Shown piece by piece: positions 31,386-43,037 of a stretch of DNA of 64,000 bases; positions within the stretch are counted from its first letter, which is position 1, and every line of letters starts with the position of its first letter. The stretch lies in assembly GCA_029215795.1 (NCBI GenBank), contig JARDYH010000004.1:218172017-218236016 (forward strand). The letters are read 5' to 3'. Source of the stretch: Anniella stebbinsi (taxonomy: Eukaryota; Chordata; Lepidosauria; Squamata; Anniellidae). The position numbers and the translations under genes are program-made. Under the pieces are notes generated by a model. That model was not told the DNA's origin, did not search any database, and saw only the letters and a list, made by a program, of their open reading frames with translations.

Positions 31386-32844
31386 ACAGTTGTAAGAGAT
31401 GCAGGTGAATTTAAACAGCCGGGTTTCCCTATAATGAACACGGAAGCAGGATCCAGATCCTTTTCTGTCCACCACTTCCGTTCACATTAAACTGTGAACT
31501 GGATGAACGTAGGAAGAAAAATCAGCGAGTCAGGTGAAGAAGTCTCTTGGACAACGATAACCTGGAGCAAGTCAGGTGGTAAGGCTTATTTAACCAGCAA
31601 GGGGCAGGAGCTGGGATTGATGGATACCAAACCCTCTTTTATATTTAGGGGTGCTTCATGTTTTGCTGGAGTGAGCCAAGCCACAAATTGCTGCGGAGCA
31701 AAATGAAAGGAAAAGTCCCAGACTGCAAACAAACTAAAGGCCTCTAACCTTTTAAAAAGGGAGGGAGAGGAAGAATGGAGAAAAGGTTTCATTTCCCTTC
31801 CCCCATCTCAGTGGCTCAAGGCCAGTTACACAGGCCACAATCCAAAGAAGATATAGGCATGTGGCAGGGCAGGGCAGAAGGAAGGAAGGAAGGAAGAGGA
31901 ACACAATTGCCATATTCACAACATTGAGGCTGTCGTCCAAAGAGATAAGCCTCCGTTCAGCATATAAACCGGCTTGCCTCTTTGGTGCCACAATGAAAAC
32001 ACTAAAAAAGCTACAGTCTATGTGCATAGTTTTCCAGTATGCCCACATGCAAGACTGCAACCATCCAGGATTTAGTTATACACTGTAACACACACACACA
32101 CACACACACATATAGCGAGTTCATCAGAGAAATGCAGTACTGGGGCAGCACATTCACCAATTCAAACAGAAACACGGATCTGCTCCCATATTCTCCTGTT
32201 GCCTGTCTTGCATCTGCAATGTATCTGTTACCTAATATTATATTTAACAAAGCGATGCTCATGGTATCAAATAGGTGTGAGAAAGCATGAGAAAAATAAT
32301 ATATTCCGCATTGGGATATGCAGTGGGTCTGCACAGCAGCTCTTGCAAAATATTTTCCTAGAATCTCCATAAAATATTCATGACTCCTTTATGTATTTGA
32401 ACAAAACTGTGGGCTCCATCTCTCCCTCTCTCCCTCCCCCCTCTCTCCCCCCATTATCTAGCAGGTAATATTAAGGACACAGGTGTTTACACAAGACTGC
32501 TCAGTGTGCGCCTGCTACCCTGTGGAATTGAGGGTTTGTTTTTAATTTGCACAGATGATATTTTGTTCACCCAGACAGGGTAATCTTTGTTTAGGAAAAA
32601 AAAAAGAGATTATTAGAATCGCACAGCGTATAATGCTACGCAGAAAGCTTTAGATGTCTCATCCATTCCCTGCGAGCACTTCTTTTCTGGTTAAACATAT
32701 CCCCCCCCCCCCAACAATAATATTAATGGCTGAGTTTTTGCTTAATATTCTACACTAGCGCTTGATCGTTGACTGGATGAGGCAGGTGAGTTTTGATTTT
32801 GAATTCTGAGTGTGCAGTCTCCCAGTAACTGGCATTTAGAGACA
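31386..32844. other. No gene seen; simple repeats
   Basis: Unique sequence with (CA)n at 32088-32111, a CT-rich tract at 32417-32455 and a C run near 32701-32713. Confidence 0.5.
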
Positions 32845-33085
32845 ACATCCTGGAGGTAGCATGTGGCCATCAGGGCTAGTAGCCATTGATAGCCTTATCT
32901 TCCATGAATTTGTCTAGTCCCCTTTTAAAGCCATCCAAGTTGGTGGTCATCACTACAACTTGCAGCAATGAATTCCACAGTTTAATTATGCATTGAGTGA
33001 AGAAGTACGTCCTTTTATCGGTCCTGGACATCCCACCAATCAGCAGCTTCATGGGATGACCTCAGATTCTAGTATTATTATGAGT
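32845..33085 (-). repeat. CR1/L3-like LINE 3' fragment
   Basis: CTGGAGGTAGCATGTGGCC, AGTAGCCATTGATAGCC, GTGAAGAAGTACGTCC and TTCATGGGATGACC align with the inner part of 12948-13370. The tail itself is missing. Confidence 0.7.
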
Positions 33086-33404
33086 AGAGGGAGAAAAACT
33101 TCTGGCAATTCACTTTCTCTACACCTAGTCAGTGATTGAGGTTCTCAAATTTTGGTATTCGGTTCTTGGATCTCACAACCCCTGACACTAATCTATATCT
33201 GTATCTAAGAACTTGTACATATTAGGTCCTAGTGGTTAACTACTGTGTGGAGTGGTAAATCTGATATCTTGTATCAGCGGAGTTCATTGATCAACAAAAC
33301 AGTTTTAACCACTGATATTTAACCACAAGACTGTTTTCTATTTGCCCGGTAAAGCCTGCACTGCTATAGAAGAGCACAAGAATAGAGTGACGGTAGGAGT
33401 TGAA

Positions 33405-33770
33405 TTGAATTGTTTATTTACGGTCAACAAACCAACACAGTAATCAATTTACAAATACACAATATTAAAACACTCCTGTAAAACCGCAGCTGATTCCATT
33501 AAAATATTAAAACATTATTTGCCCATTTGCAACCTAAAATCCATAGCAAGTGAAAGAAATTTAGACACCTGCAAAGTGATTTGTTTATCTGTACCCCGCA
33601 AGAGGATTGTCTTTAAAATACTCATGGGGAGTATGAACAGCCCTAGTTTATGATACACCCTATTCCGAAGCTGAACACATCCAAGCAGACGCACAATCAG
33701 GAAAGGCCGGGCGGGGGAGTTTTCTGCCTGGTCTCAGAGCAATAATGTATGGAACAGGAAGAGGTCAAAG
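33405..33770. repeat. Unclassified repeat-like segment
   Basis: TTGAATTGTTTATTTACGGTCAACAAACC followed by A/C-rich sequence resembles the 3' UTR of a LINE or Penelope-like element in inverse orientation, but I see no coding remnant. Low certainty. Confidence 0.3.
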
Positions 33771-34334
33771 AAAACTTAATGAAAAGGAAACAAAGAATGA
33801 CCTAGAATTGGAAGGTCTGAATTTCTAGCAGAGAAGGGTACGGGATAAAACATTCGTATAGAATCTGGAGCAACTCTGGTGAAAGAAAAATTAAATTTTC
33901 ATATCTTAATGAGAATTTTTTTTTTTAGAAAGCTGCCAAGACAGCAAGGTTACACAGACGTGGGGAGTAGACACTCTAGCTATCCATGAGCTTGTTTCTC
34001 TCCGAAAGGACCAAAGATGAAAATGGAGGAAGAGGAGGAGGAAACTAGTTGCAGCAAATGACACTTTTGTGTTTGAAAGCCAAAGAAAAGAAAATGGGAT
34101 TTTGGCAGAGAAACCTGAGAATGACATTTTAAGGGCATCTAACAATCTATTCTGGAACAAATTCACCTCAGTCAGTCCCTGCAATGAATCAATGTTTTCT
34201 GTTCTACCACTGAACTCCCTAACACTTAGCGTTTCTATTGAACATTTCAGTGTCTATATTAGTAATACATACAACACACCAATAAGGAAGGCTAGTATTA
34301 CCCCATTTGGCATATTGGGGAAGGGGTATGAATA
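33771..34334. other. No gene seen
   Basis: The two opposed frames at 33906-34335 have no family motif. Unique sequence. Confidence 0.45.
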
Positions 34335-34508
34335 GTAGCTTGACTGAGGCTCAGAGCTGCCATCGTGTGAACCATGATTTAGTGTGTCATGTGAACCATT
34401 CCAACCATGGTGGCTACATAGCCGCAGTTTAGACATGCTCACTAACCATTTGCTGCAAAAGGGTTAGCGGCCTAACCTTGGCTTAGAGTGTGTTGTTTGA
34501 ACAGGACC
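34335..34508. repeat. Family Z palindromic MITE, partial
   Basis: GTGAACCATGATTTAGTGTGTC, GTGAACCATTCC, CTAACCATTTGCTGCAAAAGGG and TGTTGTTTGAACAGG match the elements at 59083-59274 and 60104-60312. One end is shortened. Confidence 0.7.
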
Positions 34509-35259
34509 ACTAACTCACTAAATCTATGTTCGATTGGGTAACTAATACCGAAGTCTGAAAACCTAGTACAGGAGTGGGCCACATGTACCCCTACTGCCCC
34601 CTGAATTTACCCAAAGTCAGTAAAATATCTATATCTATATTAAAGTTGTCTGTTGTGGCTATGGTGTACCAAAAGGGTAAAAATGAGCTTGTTTGCTAGC
34701 CTGCTCTGAAGCTGCTACTGAGTGCCCCCAAAGGAGAAAATCAGCTGGTTGGTAAGCTAATTTTGATCCATTTGGTGCTCCATAACTGCAACACATGTGC
34801 CATTTAAATTTTGGCTTTTTAATTTTTTTCAAAAAAGTTATTTCTTTGTGTTTGGGGGGAGGGAGTGTTTGCATCCCACGGTGGTGTGTCCAGGGGTGAA
34901 AATGCTCCCTAGAATTCCCGACGTTGCTCACACCAGAACTATTAAAACCCAGATTCCACTGGTTTTTAACCTATAAACTGCCAGATGCTGTCCCAGCTTT
35001 GCTCCAGACAGGGTGTCCACTTAAACACTGCCAAACAGAGGAAATGCATCACAAAACGCATGCAGTATGAGTAAAAAATATCATTATTCTGGGTTGAGCC
35101 ACAGGAAAGAGAATTAAACCTTTTGATGAATCAGGGTAATGTTTGTTTAAAAATCACAGTACACACATACGTTCATTAGTTCACCCAGGTAGTTCACCCA
35201 ATGGCAAGAATTTTGTATGATCAGCAACAACTGTTTTGTGAATGGTTGCTGTTAATTAT
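34509..35259. other. No gene seen
   Basis: Unique sequence; no repeat recognised. Confidence 0.45.
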
Positions 35260-35267
35260 GTAATTGT

Positions 35268-36841
35268 TAGGGGTGTGCACGGACCCCCCGGATCGGATCG
35301 GGACCCGGATCGGGACCTCCAATTTTGTCCCGGACCGGTTCGGACAAAATCGGAGGCCCCCCGGACCGGATCGAGTCCGATCCCGACCCAAAAATCGTAA
35401 ATTTTTGGATCGGCCGCCATTTTTTTCCCCATAGACTTGCATTGCAATGCAAGTCTATGAGGAAAAAATGGCGGCGGGTGGCTGAGGGGGGGCCTAACTC
35501 CCTCCCCCCCCCGGGGCCGTCCGCTGTGGACGGCCCCGGCAGGTAAGCCCCCTCCCCCGCGCTCCCTACCCCCCCTGGGGCCGCCCGCTTCCATCCGCTG
35601 GCGCCCGCGGGCGCCAGCGGATAGAAGCGGACGGCTCCGGGGGGGGGTAATCCCCCTTCCCCGCCACTGCTTACCTTCTCGGCCCGTCCGCTCCCGTCCG
35701 GCGCCGGCGGCTACTACCAGCGGGCTCCGCGGCCTACTCTCGAGTAGCGCGCCGGGTGATGACATCACCCGGCGCGCCACCCTGGAGTAGGCCGCGGAGC
35801 CTGCTGGTAGTAGTAGGCGCCGGCGCCGGGACGGGAGCTGCCGGGACGGGAAGGTAAGGGCCCCCCTCCCCCCTCCGCGCGCCCCCTCCTCCCCTCCACG
35901 CGCCCCCTGCTTACCTTCCTGGCCCGGCGGCTCCCGTCCGGCGCCGGCGCCTACTACTACCAGCAGGCTCCGCGGCCTGCTCTAGAGTAGCGCGCCGGGT
36001 GATGACATCACCCGGCGCGCCACCCTAGAGCAGGCTGCGGGGCCTGCTGGTAGTAGTAGGCGCCGGCGCCGGGACGGGAGCCGCCGGGACGGGAAGGTAA
36101 GGGCCCCCCTCCCCCCTCCGCGCGCCCCCTCCTCCCCTCCACACACCCCCTGCTTACCTTCCCGGCCCGGCGGCTCCCGGCCGGCGCCGGCGCCTACTAC
36201 TACCAGCAGGCTCCGCGGCCTACTCTAGAGTAGCGCGCCGGGTGATGACATCACCCGGCGCGCCACCCTAGAGCAGGCCGCGGAGCCTGCTGGTAGTAGT
36301 AGGCGCCGGGACGGGAGCCGCCGGGACGGGAAGGTAAGGGCCCCCCTCCCCCCTCCGCGCGCCCCCTCCACGCGCCCCCTCCTCCCCTCCACGCACCCCC
36401 TGCTTACCTTCTCGGCCCGTCCGCTCCCGTTCGGGGCCGGCGGCTACCACCAGCAGGCTCCGCAGCCTGCTCTAGAGTAGCGCGCCGGGTGATGACATCA
36501 CCCGGCGCGCCACCCTAGAGCAGGCCGCGGAGCCCGCTGGTAGTAGCTGCTAGTGCCGGACGGGAGCGGACGGGCCGAGAAGGTAAGCGCCCCCCTCCTC
36601 CCCCCCCCGCTGTCCACTTTCATCGGTGGGCGCCCGCTGGCGCCCGCCAATGGAAGTGGCGGTGGGCGCCAGTGGGCGCCCGCCGATCCGCCGATCCGCC
36701 GAACCGGTTCGGAGCCTTTTCGGACCGGTTCGGATTGGATCGGCCGATCCAGCTGCGGGATCGGAAATCGGATAATTTATCCGATTTCCCACTGGACCGG
36801 ACTCGGATTGTGGATCGGGTCCGATCCAGTGCACATCCCTA
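35268..36841 (-). mobile_element. Family A GC-rich hAT-like fold-back, complete, 1574 bp
   Basis: Inverse orientation of 14858-16432 and one base shorter. Termini TAGGGGTGTGCACGGACC and CCAGTGCACATCCCTA are flanked by perfect 8-bp duplications GTAATTGT (35260-35267, 36842-36849). Four palindromes are centred at 35762, 36005, 36248 and 36495 (spacing 243, 243, 247) with core GGTGATGACATCACC. The 30-bp palindrome CATAGACTTGCATTG plus its complement is at 35430-35459. Clean ends, intact duplications and matched length suggest recent transposition. No transposase. Confidence 0.9.
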
Positions 36842-36929
36842 GTAATTGTCACTGTCTGTACTTACTGCATTTCTTTGTCCTCTGTCCTCACTGTTTAATC
36901 TCCTCACCCACCCATCCTACACCAATGTA

Positions 36930-36998
36930 TATAGTTTGTAGTTTAAATTCTTGTGAACCACCCGAGAGCTTTGGTTATTGGGTGGTATAGAAATGTAA

Positions 36999-37033
<35 letters not shown>

Positions 37034-37034
37034 C
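36930..37034 (+). repeat. L2-type LINE 3' end
   Basis: TTGTGAACCACCCGAGAGCTTTGG...GGGTGGTATAGAAATGTAATAAATAAATA plus (AAAT)n. Only the tail is present. Confidence 0.8.
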
Positions 37035-37059
37035 TGCAGTTAAGGATAACAGTCCACAT

Positions 37060-37185
37060 AGCTGAGGAAGTGGACCCTAGTCCATGAAAGCTTATTCTGC
37101 AAAAAAAATCGTTAACCTTTAAGGTGCCACAAAACTGTTGATTTTACTGCAACAGACTAACACAGCTACCTTTCTGGAAACTCTT
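37060..37185 (+). repeat. Widespread amniote interspersed repeat tail
   Basis: CTGAGGAAGTGGACCCTAGTCCATGAAAGC, CTTTAAGGTGCCACAAAACTG and GCAACAGACTAACACAGCTACC are familiar from many reptile genomes. I do not assign it to a family. Confidence 0.6.
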
Positions 37186-37446
37186 GGCGTAAAGAGACTG
37201 ACTCCTAATGCAGGCATAGCCAGAAGGTAGCTGGTAGATTTCTGGACGATTTGCAGCATATTAAGGGTTTCTGATCCCTAGTCATGTAAGAGTAGCAACA
37301 AACACACACACAAAGCCCCGGCCCAATCTTCTCAATGAGATTGCTGAAATGAAGAAAGCAACGGTGAAACCTGAAGTGGGTTCGAGGGTTAAAAGACTGT
37401 GACCTCAGCTCTGGTACTGAAATGCATTCCTGGGCTGAGCATTTAC

Positions 37447-37666
37447 CAGTTGAGGCTGGTGAGTCCGATTTCAATGGGGCTGTGAATTAATCCTTGGCTT
37501 CAATCAGAACCAGCCAGAATTCTAAAAGAACTATCCATTGTGCTGAATCCTATCCCCAAAATAGGTCCAGCATCTTGGATAGCTCCTTTAGAGTTCTGTC
37601 TGGTTCTGACTGAAACTCAGAATGGATTCACAGCCCCATCAAACCTGGAGCCACCAGCCTCCAATG
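37447..37666. mobile_element. Palindromic MITE (CAGTGGAGGCTGG type), copy 1
   Basis: Termini CAGTTGAGGCTGGTGAGTCC and GAGCCACCAGCCTCCAATG are inverted over most of their length; inner arms share GGGGCTGTGAATTAATCC and GGATTCACAGCCCC. No clear TSD. Related copies at 38700 (half) and 49983-50191. Confidence 0.75.
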
Positions 37667-38018
37667 ACATGTACCCAGAGGCCCCTTCTTCTTCATTCTT
37701 AGTGTGTGTCTGCCTCCGTGACCTGTGGAGTTGCACTTGGCTCTGATTATCAGTCTTAGGGTTCTAGTAAAAAAACCACACAGAGCTGGCAAATCTGAAG
37801 TCTGCCCAGCCATGTCCTAACCCACTGATGAACCATCAGTTGACCGTTCTAGGCTATTAACCAGCAATCTGCCTAGCAAAGCAATGGTCCCAGAAGTCCT
37901 AACAATATTCTTCCCTGATCCACTTCTTACATGACTAATGAATGGGAAAACACATAAATGTTAGAGATACTCTTGCCAAGAGTGGTATAATTTTGTGTAT
38001 ATTGGGAGAGAGAGAGAG
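37667..38018. other. No gene seen
   Basis: Unique sequence. Confidence 0.45.
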
Positions 38019-38044
38019 AGAACCCCCAATATCTATCATCTATC

Positions 38045-38094
<50 letters not shown>

Positions 38095-38104
38095 ATCTAT
38101 CTTC

Positions 38105-38150
<46 letters not shown>

Positions 38151-38152
38151 AT
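38019..38152. repeat. Microsatellite (CTAT)n
   Basis: Two long CTAT runs separated by ATCTATCTTCAT. Likely highly variable in length. Confidence 0.97.
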
Positions 38153-38699
38153 CTAGGATCTCAATGCTTCTGTGTGAGAGGAAGAAAGGTATCAGTTGAC
38201 TTAATTATAGCTTAATTCTGGTCCTGTCCCTCCCACCCCTCTCAACATGCAAAGGAAATTGCCTTGTTTTATGTTGCAGGAACTTGATTTCCTTTGTGCC
38301 TCTTTCTTGACAACATCGCTTCCCCCAGGACTGTTTGAAATTCCAGTCTTGAGTTTTGTCTTCGTGCTGTCAACTTGTCACTTGGCGAACTCTGTCATTG
38401 TTATGACAGACTTTTAAAGAATCCGGATGTGAAGCTTCATGGTGACGTACAAACGCATGCAAAGATGGGGAGGCAGAACGCTATTGGATGAGTGGGCTTG
38501 GAAAAAGCTGTCCTCCAAATGATTTGGGCAAAATTGCCCATGATTGCCTGAAAGTAGCGGAGAGGCCGCTGCGTAGCAAAGCTCTGCATTTCAGCTGGAG
38601 GTGATCATGGAATTTATACCGCACTCCCCTTCTGTTGCAGATCCAGTCACTCTCCATAGGCTTGAATAGAAGCTGAGCAGCTGCAAAGGATGGTGCAGT
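38153..38699. other. No gene seen
   Basis: Unique sequence; a weak acceptor-like TTTTATGTTGCAG at 38267-38279 has no matching donor. Confidence 0.45.
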
Positions 38700-38790
38700 C
38701 AGTGGAGGCTGGTGGCTCCAATGTCAATGGGCCGGTGAATCCGCTCTGGGTTCTAGTCAGAACTCTAAAGGAGCTGTCCAAGGGATGAAG
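38700..38790. repeat. Palindromic MITE (CAGTGGAGGCTGG type), left half
   Basis: CAGTGGAGGCTGGTGGCTCC through GAACTCTAAAGGAGCTGTCC matches the left arm of 49983-50191. The right arm is absent. Confidence 0.7.
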
Positions 38791-39409
38791 TCATGTGTAT
38801 TACTTTGTTTACTTTGTAAGCCAGCTCTGCTGCTCACTTTGCTGAAGGAAGCCCTGACCGTCTGCCTCAAAGTGTTGTCCAGAAGGCAAGTACCAAGCCA
38901 CCTCACCCTGGCTCATCCTTGGGCTACAAGTTACTCAGATGATATTTTATCAAATCTGAGGACAAATTCTCAACCTATTTCAACAACTGGTCAGGAAAAA
39001 AACAAAATAAGCCAGGCCACCTCCTGTCCCATTACCAGAGGTGTGTTCTGCAAAAGTCAGCTGTTGAAGCTTTTCACGGCATGGAAAACTTGCTGATCGT
39101 CAGCATAATAACCTACTCATGTCTACAGATCAAACTTCTGTTAAAGGAAGTTGCTACGGCTAGGCCACTTCAAAAGCCAGCAATCCCATTCAAAAGTGTT
39201 TACAAATACCACTGTCCATTCTCCCAAATGGCATCTCTCCCCCAACATTGTAGAAGATGGGGTACAACATTGAACTTGGCAAGCTGATTAATGGTTGCTT
39301 GAAACTTTTGAAGAAATGGAAAATTGAGAACTGCACTTGCCCTTAGATCTGGGGTATTGAGGCCCTTTCAGCCCAAGGGTTGAATTCTAGTTTGGAGAAG
39401 CTCTCAGGG
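38791..39409. other. No gene seen
   Basis: Frames at 38785-39096 and 39081-39287 have no recognisable motif. Unique sequence. Confidence 0.4.
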
Positions 39410-39635
39410 TAGGGTGACCATATGGAAAGGAGGACAGGGCTCCTGTATCTTTTAACAGTTGCATAGAAAAGTGAATTTCAGCAGGTGTCATTTGTATGCA
39501 TGCAGCACCTGGTGAAATTCCCTCTTCCTCACAACAGTTGAAGCTGCAGGAGCCCTGGCCTCTTTTGTATCTGGTCACTTAGGGCTCCTGTGTCTTTAAC
39601 AGTTGTATAGAAAAGGGAATTTCAGTAGATGTCAA
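39410..39635. repeat. Family B MITE fragment
   Basis: Starts with an intact terminus TAGGGTGACCATATGG and follows the family through AAGCTGCAGGAGCCCTGGCC, then jumps to a second left-type arm (GGGCTCCTGTGTCTTTAAC). The right terminus is missing. Confidence 0.75.
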
Positions 39636-39957
39636 AAGGCAGAATAAGGAGATGAGAGATAAGCAAGAGCTAGAAAATAGATAGATTTGAAGTTAGGAAG
39701 CAAAATCTTAAAATGAATGTGAAAAAGCAAAGAATAATAAAAATGGAAACATGAGGCTGTGTTTGTTTGCAGGGGGAAAAAATAAGGCATACAGCAGAAC
39801 GAAGAACAGAAACCAGAGGTTTAAGTTGGGAATAGAGGAGGCATGACAGTAATCCAACTGGGACAAAATAAGAGAATGAATGAAAGAATGAGCAGAATCA
39901 ACAGAAAGAAAAGAATGAATTTTGGCAATATTTATCAGCTGTAAGGGATAAGATTTA

Positions 39958-40035
39958 AAGTACAATCCTGTACATACTCAGTTGGAAATAAACGGTATTG
40001 AACCCAGTTGTACTTACTTCTGAGTAAGTTAGGAT
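39958..40035. repeat. Interspersed repeat (family R-like)
   Basis: TACAATCCTGTACATACTCAG ... ACTTACTTCTGAGTAAGTTAGGATTGG is a short imperfect palindrome like 45180-45262 and 47645-47720. Confidence 0.5.
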
Positions 40036-40509
40036 TGGGCGATTAGACAGTGATCAAATATGAAAAGAGCAAAACACACACACAAAAAAGAGAAAGATAA
40101 AAAAAATAACATGAAGATCTCTAGCTTGGAGAGCAAAAGAAATAGCTAACGTCAACAATTAACAAAGAAACAGAATGGGCGAGATTAGAAGAGTTCAGAG
40201 GAAGAATAAGAAATCCTGTCTTTCAAAGACTTAAACTTCAAAGGATGAATGGACAGCCATGAGGAAATAGCAAGATGAAAGACTAACAAGAGAACAAAAC
40301 CTGTTGGAGATAGAAAAGAATACCTGAATATCATCAGCACGGACATGATATTCGTTACCAAAAGCCTGAATAATATAACTGAAAGGACAAAAATGCAGAT
40401 TAAGAAGCAAAGGACCTAAAAGAAACCTCAGTAGATTGAGGGGGGTGTAGAAGAGAGAGAATCATTAATGGAACTGTTATGAGTACAGTTAGAAAGATAA
40501 GAGGGAGGC

Positions 40510-40965
40510 ATTTATTTATTTGAAATATTTTAAGGCTCCCCTTTAGGGTACTCTCAAGGCAGCTCACAAAATAAAAACACTACAATAATAAACACATAAA
40601 TAAAATAATAAATAAAAGCTGGTGACAATAATAGAACAGATATCTCTCCCCAAAGCTACTAAAAACCAAAAATACTACTGGAGTCAAAACCATTAGTCCC
40701 ATAAAACTCAAGAAACAAATGAGTCTGGATGGCTTTCTTGAAGGCCTGTATTGATGGGGTTTGATGAGGGGCCACTGTAGAAAAGGCCCTCCCCTCGTAC
40801 TCCACAACCTCCATAAGCTCCCAGAGGTGGGCAAATGAGAAGGGCTTCTCTTGTAGATGTTAAAGCATGGGCAGGCTGGTATGCCCATGGTTCTTCAAGT
40901 ACTTTGGCCCCAAACCATTTAAGGCTGTAAAAGCTAAAACCGGCACTTTAAATTTGGCTTGGAAA
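40510..40965 (-). repeat. L2-type LINE 3' fragment
   Basis: TTTATTTATTTGAAATATTTTAAGGCTCC, GTAGAAAAGGCCCTCCCCTCGTACTCC, CCCCAAACCATTTAAGGCTGTAAAAGC and GGCACTTTAAATTTGGCTTGG parallel the C-terminal and 3' region of the L2 at 9050-9340. Diverged. Confidence 0.7.
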
Positions 40966-42275
40966 TGCACAAAAGAAAACCGAATTAGGACAGAACCACA
41001 AAAAACAAGATCATACAGAGAAGATAATGATCAACAGAATCAAAACAAAAGCAGATGATAGCTGGTGTTCAATATTGTTAGACAAACAAAATGCTGGAAG
41101 CCTTAGAAAGCTGAATTCCAACTTGTGTAGCTTTTCCATGCTTCGTAGAATCAAAGCAGAGTTCTGGCTACAGCCCTGATTTTAGGAGGGCATGAATGAT
41201 GGCTGCTAGATCCAAAGAGAGAAAGAGATCCAGGGATGCGATTAGAAGCAAAAGGCATTTTTGGCCATTGGTTATGTCTGAGTGGTCAAGCTGCTTGCAC
41301 GGATCTGTAAATTCTCCAAGTTTTTAAATTAGAGGATGCTGAAGTGAATTTTAATGAATGGGCAAAAGAGCGTTTCCAGTTTCCTGTCCTAAAGCTGTTT
41401 ATTTCGTCACTAAGCTAATTACAAGAATTAAAGATGGGGCATGTATTGGCAAAGGGTTGCCAGCCTGATGGCCAACAAACAAATGATTTAATTGCTGAAC
41501 TTTGGATACGTAATGAGGGATGAAGCAAGCAGGCTTACAGGCAATGTACTTCTCATTAATTAGGCAGTAAGAAAGTTGCAACACTGGGGAGGGGGAAAGG
41601 AGCCGGAGTCTTAACTGCTCATAATTGCTTGATCTTCTGTCTGGCCTGAAGCAAAGCAAAGCCCAGGCGGATCGGAGATGAAAATAGCAATAAAAGCCAA
41701 TAATTTGTCTAGGAAGAAAATGAAATAAAATTCAAACACTAAGCTGAGATAGATTTGTTTCCCATCCCATTTAATTGAAATTGCTGGCTATGCTGGGGTT
41801 AGGGTTTTGATAGCAATGGAACAGTAAGATTTTTTGAGCACAAAACAAACTTATAATTTGAGGAATTATTTAGCTTTAAAAAGTTTTGTGTTCGTTTGTG
41901 TGTGTAGTGGGAGAACAGAAGTACAGTTAGGTAGTTTTTTTTATGGAGAATGACATCATTGAGACAAATCACATTGAGGTTACAGAGTTTAAGAGCAACT
42001 GATATCCAGGTCTTTTCAAATGGGATGTGGGGGGTTGGTTGGTTCTGCAGTGGACATCTGTTAGGAAGAGGCAAAGTCTTTCAGTAATATGATCTGGAAA
42101 TAACTCAGAATAACCAGATTAATTTCCCAGATGCCTATATTGTACCTATGAAAAGATTATCTGGACTCCAAACTAAGCCTGAGCTAGGCCTTAACAGCAG
42201 CATTAGGCCTGCCAAGGAAGCTCAAGGCCCTGTCACAAATTGGCCCCACTCATGAAAGCCACGCTAAGATCTATG
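40966..42275. other. Mostly unique sequence; possible conserved non-coding stretch
   Basis: No exon seen. 41400-41600 is AT-rich, low in CpG, and holds TCATTAATTAGGC and AGCTAATTACAAG, homeodomain-site-like words. Its significance cannot be judged without alignment. Confidence 0.3.
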
Positions 42276-42283
42276 CCCTAAAG

Positions 42284-42603
42284 TAGGCTGACCATATGAA
42301 AAGGAGGACAGGGCTCATGTAACTTTAACAGTTGTAGAGAAAAGAGAATTTCAGCCGGTGTCATTTGTATGCAATTAGTACCTGGTGAAATCCCCTCTTC
42401 ATCACAGCAATTAAAGTTGCATGCACTATACTAGAGTGACCAGATACAAAAGAGGGCAGGGCCACTGAAGCTTTAACTGTTGTGATGAAGAGGGAATTTC
42501 ACCAGGAACCAATTGCATACAAATGACACTGGCTGAAATCCCCTCTTCTCTACAACTGTTAAAGTTACATGAGCCCTGTCCTCCTTTTCATATGGTCAGC
42601 CTA
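42284..42603. mobile_element. Family B hAT-like MITE, complete, 320 bp
   Basis: Termini TAGGCTGACCATATG and CATATGGTCAGCCTA, perfect 8-bp flanks CCCTAAAG (42276-42283, 42604-42611). Same length and internal layout as 22270-22589, but the subterminal part is of the AAAAGGAGGACAGGGC subtype. Confidence 0.92.
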
Positions 42604-42611
42604 CCCTAAAG

Positions 42612-43029
42612 TCTTCACTGTAGGCCTAGCATTGCCCAGGGACTGTCCCAGGGGCCTAATGTTTCAAAGTTGGTGTGCTGCAGCCCACAGACATACACAG
42701 ACTTTTCCTTCCAAACAAACGTAGGTTTTATTTAAACAAAGCCTTTCCACTGAGCTCTCCAAGGCCTCTCTCTCCTCAGGCTGGAAGCAGTGGGTGTTGC
42801 TCTCAACAGCTTCCTGGTTCCTCCCAGGAAGCACAACCCATTCAAGCTGAATCCAGGACTTCTTTCATACTGTTCTACCCACAGACACCCCTCTTTGATC
42901 CCGCCAGGCTCCCTGAACCTCCCTGAAATAAGAAATCTTATTGCTTAAGATTTTTTTTTATTTTTATTTTTTAAAAAATAGGAGATTGGCAAATAAAGGT
43001 GGTGCTGGAGGGTAGCAAAGTCATGTGCT
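42612..43029. other. No gene seen
   Basis: Unique sequence ending in a T/A-rich run (42948-42980). Confidence 0.45.
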
Positions 43030-43037
43030 GCCTTCAA

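Noticed and set aside
35256..35780. 174-codon open frame on the - strand
   Set aside because: Same sequence as in the 14858 copy, in inverse orientation, so a repeat artefact rather than a gene.
38019..38152. CRISPR-like periodic array
   Set aside because: The period is 4 bp with no spacers: a tetranucleotide microsatellite.
38267..38300. Candidate exon after TTTTATGTTGCAG
   Set aside because: No donor site at a sensible distance.
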